A stretch of DNA of 64,000 bases from Terripilifer sp031921685 (GTDB lineage Bacteria; Pseudomonadota; Alphaproteobacteria; Rhizobiales; Beijerinckiaceae), in contig NZ_JAPDHU010000004.1 of assembly GCF_031921685.1 (NCBI RefSeq), forward strand, positions 1 to 64,000. Reading direction: 5' to 3'. A model generated the notes under the pieces. It did no database searches and was not told the DNA's origin. It saw nothing but the letters and a program-made list of their open reading frames with translations. A program made the translations under genes and the position numbers. Shown in pieces: positions 17,536 through 25,157 of the stretch (position 1 is its first letter; the number at the start of each line of letters is the position of its first letter).

Positions 17536-18521
17536 ATGCCGGCCTCCTTGATCAACTTGCCCCATTTATCGGTCTCGCCGCGGATCAATTTGCCGAAGTC
17601 TTCGCCGCTGGCGCCCAGCGGTTCGGCCGCCAGCGCCGCCAGCCGTTGCTTCACATTCGGATCGGTCAGGGCCTGCTGCGTATCGCGGGACAGGCGCGCG
17701 ACGATCTCCGGCGGCGTTTTCGCCGGCACGAGCGTGCCGAACCAGGCGGAGACATCGAAGCCTGGCACCGTCTCGTTCACCGGCGGCAGATCGGGCACGA
17801 AGGCCGAGCGTTTCACCGTCGTCACCGCGAGACCTTGCAGCGTTTTGCCCTGCACCTGCGGCAGTGAGGAGGTGATATTATCGAACATCAGATCGCAGCG
17901 CCCGCCCATCACGTCCTGTACCGCCGGCGCGCTGCCGCGATAGGGCACATGCGCCATCTGAATGCCGGTGAGCTTCTTGAACAATTCGCCGCACAGATGG
18001 ATCGATGTGCCGACGCCCGATGATGCATAGGACAGCTTGCCCTGGTTGGCGCGACCATAAGCGACGAGCTCGGCAACCGATTTGAACGGCGCGTTCACCG
18101 GCGCGATCAGCATGTTCGGCATCATGGTGATCAGCGACACCGGCGTGAAATCGCCGATCGGATCGTAAGTCAGCTTTTTGTAGAGGAAGGCGTTGAGCGC
18201 GAGACCGATGGTGCTCATCAGCATGGTCTCGCCATTGGGATCGGCGCGGGCCACCATTTCGTTGCCGATATTGCCGCCGGCGCCGGCCTTGTTTTCGACG
18301 ACGATGGATGTGTTCCACATCTGCCCGAGCTTGTCGGCAACAATGCGGGCGATGACGTCGGTGGCACCGCCAGGGGTGAATGGCACCACCATGCGGATGG
18401 TCTTGCCGGCCGCGAAGGGCGACTGCGCCCAGGATGGATGCGTCAGAATGGCAGGCGCCGCGATGCTCGCCCCGATACCCGCAAGCGCCCGGCGGCGCGA
18501 AATCCCGAATGCCTTGTCCAT
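17523..18521 (-). CDS. Tripartite tricarboxylate transporter-type (Bug/TctC) binding protein
   Basis: The 332-residue product opens with a Tat-like leader (SRRRALAGIGASIAAPAIL). The Bug fold follows: IRMVVPFTPGGATDVIAR (ligand-binding loop 1), ENKAGAGGNIGNEMVARADP, YASSGVGTSIHLCGELFK and the closing VPAKTPPEIVARL. These periplasmic proteins bind carboxylates for TctAB permeases, or act as sensors when orphan. No tctA or tctB is nearby. GAGAGGGA precedes the ATG at 18521. Confidence 0.92.
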   Translation of the reverse strand: MDKAFGISRRRALAGIGASIAAPAILTHPSWAQSPFAAGKTIRMVVPFTPGGATDVIARIVADKLGQMWNTSIVVENKAGAGGNIGNEMVARADPNGETMLMSTIGLALNAFLYKKLTYDPIGDFTPVSLITMMPNMLIAPVNAPFKSVAELVAYGRANQGKLSYASSGVGTSIHLCGELFKKLTGIQMAHVPYRGSAPAVQDVMGGRCDLMFDNITSSLPQVQGKTLQGLAVTTVKRSAFVPDLPPVNETVPGFDVSAWFGTLVPAKTPPEIVARLSRDTQQALTDPNVKQRLAALAAEPLGASGEDFGKLIRGETDKWGKLIKEAGISAE

Positions 18522-18677
18522 GGAGGTCCCTCTCTTCCTCATGGTGCAGTCTAGCGCGATTACGATTTGATCCAACTGGACGAAGGTCGCCGTTGCCGTG
18601 GCGAACGGTTGGCTGGGAGCGTAGCAGGGTTCCTTAACGCCGGCCCGCTAGCCTCGCGGGATCAAAAGAGAGTTCCC

Positions 18678-20990
18678 ATGACCACCCTTGATATCCCGCC
18701 CCAGGGTCATGCGACAACCGGCGTCAGCCGGGCGCTATTGCCCTTTTTCGTGGTCACGATCTTCACATCGGCACTGCTGCTGTTCGTGCTCGAACCGATG
18801 TTCGCCAAGATGGCGTTGCCAGTACTGGGCGGTTCCCCTTCCGTATGGTCCGTGGCAGTGGTCTTCTTTCAGGCGCTGATGTTCGCTGGGTATTGCTATG
18901 CCCATGCCCTGACCCGTTGGATGGATCCGCGCTGGGGGACGCTCGCTCATGTGGCCCTGCTGGGCGCGGCCTTTCTGTTCCTTCCCGTGACTCTGCGGGC
19001 CACAGGCGCGCCACCCACCGAGCATGATCCGACATCGTGGCTGATCATTCTGTTCACCATATCGATCGGCTTGCCTTTCTTCGCTCTCTCTGCCCACGGA
19101 CCTCTGCTTCAAGCCTGGTTCGCCCGCTCTGGCCATAGCCATGCGCGCGATCCCTATTTTCTTTATGGTGCTTCCAATATCGGTTCGTTTGTCGCCCTTG
19201 TCGCTTATCCCTTTGTGATTGAACCTCTGTTTGGCTTGCGCGCGCAGAGCCAGGGATGGACGGTCGGCTTTACGCTCCTGGCCATGATGATGATCGTCTG
19301 CGCGTTCAGCGCGTTCCAGCGTTACGACGGTGTCACCATCGCCGATGGTATCGGATCGCAGGCAGAAGCCGGTCCGGCCATCGCGCCCACAACGATGATG
19401 ACCTGGGTGATGCTGGCCTTCGTACCCTCGGCACTACTGGTTTCGGTCACGGCGCACATTTCTCATGATGTGGCGGCGGCACCTTTGCTCTGGGTCATGC
19501 CGCTGGGCTTGTATCTTCTCACCTTCGTCATGACATTCCGCAGCCGCTCCAGGGAGGCGCAAGCGGCATTCGAGAACACGCTCTCGGTCATGCAACCGTG
19601 GCTGTCGGCGATCGTGCTGATGGTCCTCTGTGTCGGCACTTTGGCATGGATAACGCTCAGCTTTGTCACGCATCTGGCCTTGTTCGTCGTCAACGCCCTG
19701 GTGTGCCATGCAGCGCTCTATCGACTGCGGCCGCCTTCGCGGCATCTGACGCTCTTTTATGCCGCCATGTCGCTGGGTGGCGCACTTGGCGGTGCTTTTG
19801 CAAGCCTTGCCGCGCCGCTGTTGTTCTCCAGCGTCATCGAATATCCTCTACTGCTGGCGCTGGCCTTGTTTTGTCGACCGGGCGCTGTTGCCGAGATACG
19901 GGTTTTCGCTGCTTCGGTCTGGGCCAAGATCGTGGCCGCCACGGTGGTTTTGGTGCTCGCTGCGATCGCGCTGGCGCTCTTCGTTCCGGCCGAACTCGGT
20001 TACAAACTGCTTGCTGGTATGATCGGCGCGGTGTTGCTGCTCAATTGGCGTTCCGCTGGCCGCACGGCCATCTTTGGTGTCGCTGCGACGATCGCCATTC
20101 TGTTGCTGCATACGTTCACACCTGGTCGCGAATCTTTTCGCTCTTTTTTCGGCGTTCATCGTGTGGAGGAAGTGCGGGACGGCAAGTTCCGTACGCTGTC
20201 CCATGGCAAGATCATGCACGGTGCCATCCGCATCCGCAACGATGACGGTTCGACGGTGACCGGCAAGCCGCTGCCGACGACCTACTATGCTTTCGACGGC
20301 CCGCTTGGCGAGGCTATTGCCACCGCGCGCCAAGCGAGCGGCAACGGCAAACTCAATCAGGCCTCATTCATCGGATTGGGGACCGGCGCACTCGCCTGCC
20401 ATGTTCGCGAAAGCGAGGCGGTGACCTTCTTCGAGATCGATCCGCTCGTCGTTTGGCTTGCGCGCGATTCCGGCCGGTTTCGTTTCCTTTCCGACTGCGC
20501 TCCGCACGCTCATTATGCTCTGGGCGACGCACGCCTGACCTTGGCTCAGCAGCAGAACAGGAGCGACATCATCGTGGTCGACGCATTCTCGTCCGACGCG
20601 ATCCCGACCCATCTGCTCACCCGCGAGGCCTTCGAACTCTATTTGCGTGAGCTCGCGCCGCAGGGCATGATTGCGGTTCACATTTCCAACAATTCGATGG
20701 ACTTCACCGACATCATCGGCCGGGTCGCAACAGACCTTGGCCTTCACGCCTATGTCCGGCGTGATCTGGCGGTCATCGACAATCATCCCGAATTTCGTTC
20801 GGCCAGCGTCGTTGCGGCGATTGTTCGCGATCCCGCCGATGCGCGAGGATTGCTGGGAGGCAGCGGCGGATGGAGTAAAATCGAGACGACGTCACAAACG
20901 CCACTGTGGACGGACGATTATTCGACTGTTCTGACCGCGATCCTGGCGAAACTGCGTATAGAGGTCGCCAATCTTGGATTTTTCAAATAG
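18678..20990 (+). CDS. Membrane protein fused to a spermidine-synthase-like domain
   Basis: The 770-residue product has two parts. The first 480 or so residues hold about a dozen hydrophobic segments (LLPFFVVTIFTSALLLFVLEPMFAK at the start). The last 250 residues form a Rossmann methyltransferase-like domain: FIGLGTGALACHV (SAM/dcSAM site), FFEIDPLVV, GDARLTL and VVDAFSSDAIPTHLLT. This is the layout of fused MFS/spermidine synthase proteins, widespread but of unproven reaction. The Asp in GDARLTL and the DAFSSDAIP block match the polyamine synthase pattern. The ATG at 18678 starts just before the first helix. Confidence 0.85.
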   Translation: MTTLDIPPQGHATTGVSRALLPFFVVTIFTSALLLFVLEPMFAKMALPVLGGSPSVWSVAVVFFQALMFAGYCYAHALTRWMDPRWGTLAHVALLGAAFLFLPVTLRATGAPPTEHDPTSWLIILFTISIGLPFFALSAHGPLLQAWFARSGHSHARDPYFLYGASNIGSFVALVAYPFVIEPLFGLRAQSQGWTVGFTLLAMMMIVCAFSAFQRYDGVTIADGIGSQAEAGPAIAPTTMMTWVMLAFVPSALLVSVTAHISHDVAAAPLLWVMPLGLYLLTFVMTFRSRSREAQAAFENTLSVMQPWLSAIVLMVLCVGTLAWITLSFVTHLALFVVNALVCHAALYRLRPPSRHLTLFYAAMSLGGALGGAFASLAAPLLFSSVIEYPLLLALALFCRPGAVAEIRVFAASVWAKIVAATVVLVLAAIALALFVPAELGYKLLAGMIGAVLLLNWRSAGRTAIFGVAATIAILLLHTFTPGRESFRSFFGVHRVEEVRDGKFRTLSHGKIMHGAIRIRNDDGSTVTGKPLPTTYYAFDGPLGEAIATARQASGNGKLNQASFIGLGTGALACHVRESEAVTFFEIDPLVVWLARDSGRFRFLSDCAPHAHYALGDARLTLAQQQNRSDIIVVDAFSSDAIPTHLLTREAFELYLRELAPQGMIAVHISNNSMDFTDIIGRVATDLGLHAYVRRDLAVIDNHPEFRSASVVAAIVRDPADARGLLGGSGGWSKIETTSQTPLWTDDYSTVLTAILAKLRIEVANLGFFK

Positions 20991-21073
20991 TTGTAAAAAA
21001 CACCCGATAGCCTATCTTTTTTGCAGATGCGAAGGGCTCGACGACGGCTATGGGTTTGGGGCAAACTGGCGCC

Positions 21074-21490
21074 ATGTACAAATCAACGACCCACAACATT
21101 GAAGTGACCGTCGAGCCGGAATTTCTGGCCGACCGGTCGCAGCCTGACGCCGGGCGGTTCTTCTGGGCCTACTCGGTCGATATCATCAACATGGGCGACC
21201 ATGCCGTGCAGCTCATGCACCGCCACTGGCAGATTACCGATGCCAATGGCCGGCGCGAGGAAGTGCGCGGTCCTGGCGTGGTCGGCGAACAGCCGGTCCT
21301 GCAGCCGGGCGAGAAGTTCCGCTATACCTCGGGCTGCCCGCTCACCACGCCGTCAGGCATCATGGTGGGCTCCTATAGCTTCGTCGATCTCGAAGCCGAT
21401 AAGGAAGCGGGCAAAGAAGCGGAAAAGTTCGAGGTCGACATCCCGGCCTTTTCGCTCGACAGCCCCCACGCCCGACGCGTTCTCAACTAG
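21074..21490 (+). CDS. apaG: ApaG domain protein
   Basis: The 138-residue product is a single fibronectin-III-like ApaG domain: HNIEVTVEPEFL at the start, HRHWQITDANGRREEVRGPG in the centre, then VLQPGEKFRYTSGCPL and PSGIMVGSYSF. ApaG is linked to Co2+/Mg2+ handling in enterobacteria; its molecular job is not settled. A 15-residue Lys/Glu insertion (EADKEAGKEAEKF) near the C-terminus is longer than usual. I start at MYKST; an ATG eight codons upstream is less typical. argE follows after 23 bases. Confidence 0.93.
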   Translation: MYKSTTHNIEVTVEPEFLADRSQPDAGRFFWAYSVDIINMGDHAVQLMHRHWQITDANGRREEVRGPGVVGEQPVLQPGEKFRYTSGCPLTTPSGIMVGSYSFVDLEADKEAGKEAEKFEVDIPAFSLDSPHARRVLN

Positions 21491-21513
21491 AGCTTCGCGC
21501 TCACGGAGTTGGC

Positions 21514-22686
21514 ATGTCTGCCGCGACCGACGATCGTCTCTCCCGCACCATTGATTTGATGGCGCGGTTGATCGCCTTCGACACCGAAAGCTCGAAGTCG
21601 AACCTGCCGATCGTCGCCTTCATCGAAGACTATCTGCGCGAACGCGGCGTCGCTCACGTCACCGTGCCGAACAAGGCCGGCGACAAGGCGGCGGTGTTCG
21701 CCACCATCGGGCCGATGCGCGATGGTGGCATCGTTCTGTCGGGCCATACCGACGTGGTGCCCGTCGTCGGCCAGAGCTGGACGAGCGATCCGTTCACCGT
21801 GCGCCGTGATGGCGCGCGGTTCTTCGGTCGCGGCACCTGCGACATGAAAGGCTTCGATGCCTGCTGCCTCGCGATGGTCGAGGAGTTTCAGGCGGCCGAT
21901 CTCAAGGTTCCGATCCATATTCTGCTCAGCTACGACGAAGAGACGACTTGTCTCGGCCCGGTCGATACGATCGCGCGGTTTGGCGCTGATCTGCCGCGGC
22001 CGCGTGCGGTGATCGTCGGCGAGCCGACGCAGATGCAGGTCGCCGATGCGCATAAAAGCATCGCCACCTTCATCACCACCGTGCATGGCCACGAAGCCCA
22101 TTCCTCCAAACCCTTTCTGGGCGCCAATGCCATCGAAGGCGCCGCCATGCTGGTGACCGACCTCTACAGGCTGGCCGACGAATTGGCGGAGGAGGGCGAT
22201 CCATCCGGGCGTTTCGAGCCGGCTTTTTCCTCACTCAGCGTCGGCACGATCAGCGGCGGCACGGCGCGTAACATCCTGGCCAAGAGCTGCACGTTCCTGT
22301 GGGAGTTTCGCGGCCTGCCGGGCGTTGCCCAGAACCGGGCGCTGCGCCGGCTGGAGGACTATGCCGCCTCCACCGTTCTGCCGCGTCTGCGCCGCTACGC
22401 GCCGGACGCACGCATCGAGACGGTGACCGAGGTCGAGGTGCCGGGCCTGGCGGCGGAGCCGGGTTCGGTCGCCGAAACCCTGGCGCTGAAGCTGACCAAA
22501 TCGAACCGCACCATCGCCGTGCCCTATGCCACCGAGGCGGGACGTTTCCAGACCGCCGGCGTGCCGACGGTGGTGTGCGGGCCGGGCAGCATCGACCAGG
22601 CGCATCAGCCCGACGAATTCGTCGAGGAAAGCGAATTGGCTGCCTGTCTCGGCTTCCTGCGGGCACTGACGCTGGAAGTATCCTAG
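21514..22686 (+). CDS. argE: Acetylornithine deacetylase
   Basis: The 390-residue M20 metallopeptidase-family enzyme releases ornithine from N-acetylornithine in arginine synthesis. Metal ligands are visible in order: SGHTDVVPV, GRGTCDMKGFDA, SYDEETTCLGP and GEPTQMQVADAHK, then the dimerisation domain with HGHEAHSSKP. The last metal His lies in CGPGSIDQAHQPDE near the C-terminus. GGAG stands five bases before the ATG. The gene follows apaG closely. Confidence 0.92.
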   Translation: MSAATDDRLSRTIDLMARLIAFDTESSKSNLPIVAFIEDYLRERGVAHVTVPNKAGDKAAVFATIGPMRDGGIVLSGHTDVVPVVGQSWTSDPFTVRRDGARFFGRGTCDMKGFDACCLAMVEEFQAADLKVPIHILLSYDEETTCLGPVDTIARFGADLPRPRAVIVGEPTQMQVADAHKSIATFITTVHGHEAHSSKPFLGANAIEGAAMLVTDLYRLADELAEEGDPSGRFEPAFSSLSVGTISGGTARNILAKSCTFLWEFRGLPGVAQNRALRRLEDYAASTVLPRLRRYAPDARIETVTEVEVPGLAAEPGSVAETLALKLTKSNRTIAVPYATEAGRFQTAGVPTVVCGPGSIDQAHQPDEFVEESELAACLGFLRALTLEVS

Positions 22687-22783
22687 ATAAAGCGTCCGAT
22701 TGCCGCTGGGGCCTCTTGAGGGATGCGCCGGTCGGCTGGACCGCCTATATTACAGGCACTGCAGTCTTCGAAGCGGGACCGGC

Positions 22784-22954
22784 ATGAGCCACGATATCGA
22801 TACGGGCAACAGCGAGGACCGTTCCGGCCGCCTGGCCGTGCGGTTGGTGCTGGCCGGTTTCGGTCTGATGTTCGTGGCGGCCATGGCCATGTGGATCAAC
22901 TTCGGGCCGACCATCTTCATGGATCTGGCGACTGCGGTGGCGAGCTGTTTCTGA
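22784..22954 (+). CDS. Small single-span membrane protein
   Basis: The 56-residue product has an acidic/polar N-terminus (MSHDIDTGNSEDRSGR) and one or two hydrophobic segments (LVLAGFGLMFVAAMAMWINFG, then MDLATAVASCF). No family is recognised. It lies 27 bases before the SCO gene on the same strand, so it may be part of that operon and connected with respiratory-chain assembly, but this is inference from position. Confidence 0.55.
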   Translation: MSHDIDTGNSEDRSGRLAVRLVLAGFGLMFVAAMAMWINFGPTIFMDLATAVASCF

Positions 22955-22981
22955 GGCTCGTTGAACCGTTAGGAAAATTTG

Positions 22982-23581
22982 ATGACCAGCGCCCAGCGTC
23001 GCCTGATAGTCCCGATCATCTGTCTCATTCTCGGCGTCGCTTTGCTGGGGACCACCGCTTACGTGACCTTGCGCCAGACAGGCGGCGGCGTCGGCGCGCC
23101 GCAGCCGGCGGCGATCGGCGGGCCGTTCGCGCTCATCGGCAAGGACGGCAAGGCGATCACCGATCGCGATATGCTCGGCAAGCCGTTCCTGGTCTTCTTC
23201 GGCTATACCCATTGCCCGGACGTCTGCCCGACGACACTGTTCGACATCACCGAAACGTTCAAGGCGCTGGGCGCGGACAAGAAGATCGGCGGCCTGTTCG
23301 TCACCGTCGATCCCGAGCGCGATACGCCTGAGGTTCTGAAAGACTATCTCTCCAATTTCGACCCGCGCATCGAAGCCGGCACCGGCCCGCGCGAATCCGT
23401 CGATCGCGTCATGAAGACCTATCGCGTCTTCGCGCGTCGCGTGCCGGGCGAGGGCAGCGAATATACGATGGATCACAGCGCCATCGTCTATCTGATGGAC
23501 AAGCAGGGCCGCTTCGTCACGGCGCTCAACACGCAGAAGACGCCGCAGGAATTGGCGAAGGAACTGGCGCGTTACTTGTGA
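22982..23581 (+). CDS. SCO1/SenC-family copper chaperone
   Basis: The 199-residue product is anchored by an N-terminal helix (LIVPIICLILGVALLG). A thioredoxin-like domain follows, with the copper-binding CxxxC in YTHCPDVCPTT (about residue 80) and the distal His in MDHSAIVYLMD (about 168). DPERDTPEVLKDYL is the usual family block. SCO proteins deliver copper to the CuA site of cytochrome oxidase or keep its cysteines reduced. The stop overlaps the next start (GTGA). Confidence 0.93.
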   Translation: MTSAQRRLIVPIICLILGVALLGTTAYVTLRQTGGGVGAPQPAAIGGPFALIGKDGKAITDRDMLGKPFLVFFGYTHCPDVCPTTLFDITETFKALGADKKIGGLFVTVDPERDTPEVLKDYLSNFDPRIEAGTGPRESVDRVMKTYRVFARRVPGEGSEYTMDHSAIVYLMDKQGRFVTALNTQKTPQELAKELARYL

Positions 23582-23838
23582 AATTCGCTGCGAGAATATT
23601 GCGCAAACAGGATTTCTTGCCGCGCTATGTCGTCGTCAAGCCGGAATATGTTGGCGGTCGCACCCAGGCCTTTACGGCCGATGTCATGCTGAACGATGCA
23701 GGTCCGTTCGTCCGAAAGATTCACCCTTGGGGAAAGGGTTCGGACGTCTTTTTCTTCAACCTGACCGCCCCGCAGTGCCAGAAGGCCGGGCTCGATACCA
23801 ACGACGAATGCATCGTCACGATCACGCCGAAGGCTTGA
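23578..23838 (+). CDS. Small hypothetical protein, possibly DUF1905-like barrel
   Basis: The 86-residue product starts with GTG overlapping the SCO stop codon by four bases. The pattern MLNDAGPFVRKIHPWGKGSDVFFFNLT, then CQKAGLDTNDECIVTI resembles the second half of DUF1905-type beta-barrel proteins, where a Gly/Pro loop and a gD-x-v-v-T-l strand recur. The similarity is weak and from memory. It is bounded on both sides by SCO C-terminal sequence (the real end before it, a decayed copy after it), so it was probably inserted or duplicated together with that segment. Confidence 0.5.
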   Translation: MKFAARILRKQDFLPRYVVVKPEYVGGRTQAFTADVMLNDAGPFVRKIHPWGKGSDVFFFNLTAPQCQKAGLDTNDECIVTITPKA

Positions 23839-23900
23839 TCACCGCGCTTAACACACAGAAGATGCCGCAAGAACTGGCGAGAAAGCGGCGCCACCTTTGA
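23836..23900 (+). pseudogene. Decayed duplicate of the SCO gene 3' end
   Basis: The bases after the 86-residue gene translate, in their own frame, as ITALNTQKMPQELARK. This matches VTALNTQKTPQELAKE at the true SCO C-terminus (about 23518-23570). At DNA level about 40 of 50 bases agree, and then the copy diverges and runs to a TGA. It has no start or domain of its own and is best read as a relic of a tandem duplication. Confidence 0.7.
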
Positions 23901-23918
23901 GCCGTGTGCCGAAGTCTC

Positions 23919-24044
23919 GGTGTCATCCCGGGCACCGCAGGTGACCCGGGATCCAGGGGCGTGTGGTACAATGCATCATACGGCGCTCTATCGGTTGCCC
24001 CTGGGTCCCGGATCACTTGCTGCGCAAGTGTCCGGGATGACACC
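23919..24044. repeat. Long imperfect inverted repeat element, copy A
   Basis: The left arm starts GGTGTCATCCCGG and reaches GGATCCAGGGG; the right arm starts CCCCTGGGTCCCGGAT and ends CCGGGATGACACC. The arms (about 41 and 47 bases) pair over most of their length around a 38-base centre; the right arm carries its own small hairpin CACTTG-CTGCG-CAAGTG. A second element of the same family is at 45156-45311. It fills the gap between convergent genes and may also stop transcription. Confidence 0.8.
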
Positions 24045-24062
24045 AAGATTGCAGCTAGCTGA

Positions 24063-24980
24063 TTAGAAAAATCCGATCGGAAAATATTTCAGATAGAGTT
24101 CCGCATAGACGCCGCGCTGCGCCAGGCGCGCCAGCGCGAAATCGAGAATGCGGCGCATCGGGGCATTGTCGCGCTTGACCGCGATGCCGACGCCTTCACC
24201 GAAATAGCTGCTTTCCAGGAACGGGCCGCCGCGAAAGGCACAACAGCCCTCCGCATCGCTGCCGTTGAGCCAGAGCGCCAGGGAGACGCCGTCGCCGAAA
24301 ATCACCGGCACTTCGTCGCGCTTCAACGCCGAACGTAACGCCAAGGCGGAATCGTAGGATTTGATCTCCGCCGCGCTGAAGAATTTTTGCAGATAAGCTT
24401 CATGCGCCGTGCGGGCCTGGACGCCGATCACCTTGCCGGCCAGTGTCTCGGGCCGTGGATCGTCGAGCACCGTGCCGGTGCGCGTCACGAAGCGAGCGGG
24501 CGTGCGATAATAAGGCTGGGTGAAGTCGGCCCGCGCCAGATTGCGCGGCGTGATGGCGATCGAGGCGATGGCCGCATCAGCCTCGTTCTTGTCGAGCGTA
24601 TCCAAAATCGTGTCGAAGCGCCGCGCCTGGATCGTGCAGCTCACCTTGAGTTCGTCGCAGATCGCCCGGGCCAGATCGACATTGAAGCCGGTCAGCTGTC
24701 CGTCCGCCGTGGTGAAGCCGAAGGGCGGATATTCGTCGTCGGTGATGATCCGCAGGTTGCGCAGCGCCGTTGTGTCCGGGCGTTCGAGGCGGCGTTGCGG
24801 GTCCCAGAACAGGGGCACGCCGGACGCGTTGCTTTGCGCTTGGTTTGGCGCCTGGGCGAAGGCCGGAAGCGGCATGGCCGCGGCCATCCAGCCGAGCGCA
24901 CCGGCCAGCATGGTCCGGAGCAAGATCCGCCCAAAGGCCGTTTTGCGCTGTCTGGCTTGGAGCATCCGCCGATTCGCCAT
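24063..24980 (-). CDS. Periplasmic amino-acid-type substrate-binding protein (SBP_bac_3)
   Basis: The 305-residue product has a leader (ILLRTMLAGALGWMAAAMPLPAFAQ). The type 2 periplasmic binding fold follows: RIITDDEYPPFGFTTADGQLTGFNVDLARAICDEL, FDTILDTLDKNEADAAIASIAITP and KVIGVQARTAHEAYLQKFF. These are the family blocks of polar amino acid binding proteins of ABC systems. No ABC permease or ATPase is adjacent. A GC-rich hairpin (GGCGCCGCAGCGGCGCC, about 24985-25001) sits directly upstream of the start. Confidence 0.88.
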   Translation of the reverse strand: MANRRMLQARQRKTAFGRILLRTMLAGALGWMAAAMPLPAFAQAPNQAQSNASGVPLFWDPQRRLERPDTTALRNLRIITDDEYPPFGFTTADGQLTGFNVDLARAICDELKVSCTIQARRFDTILDTLDKNEADAAIASIAITPRNLARADFTQPYYRTPARFVTRTGTVLDDPRPETLAGKVIGVQARTAHEAYLQKFFSAAEIKSYDSALALRSALKRDEVPVIFGDGVSLALWLNGSDAEGCCAFRGGPFLESSYFGEGVGIAVKRDNAPMRRILDFALARLAQRGVYAELYLKYFPIGFF

Positions 24981-25157
24981 CTCCGGCGCCGCAGCGGCGC
25001 CCCGCGTCCGCTGGTCGCACGATGTTGTGGCGGACGCAAGTAAAACGGGGTTGGCTGATGCCCAATGAATGGGTTTTCACTGTGGCAGAAAGTGTTTAGG
25101 GTGCGGCCGAAATTCGCGCCTGCCTCCGCTGGATGGCCGGCGCTTCATCCCCGGGAC

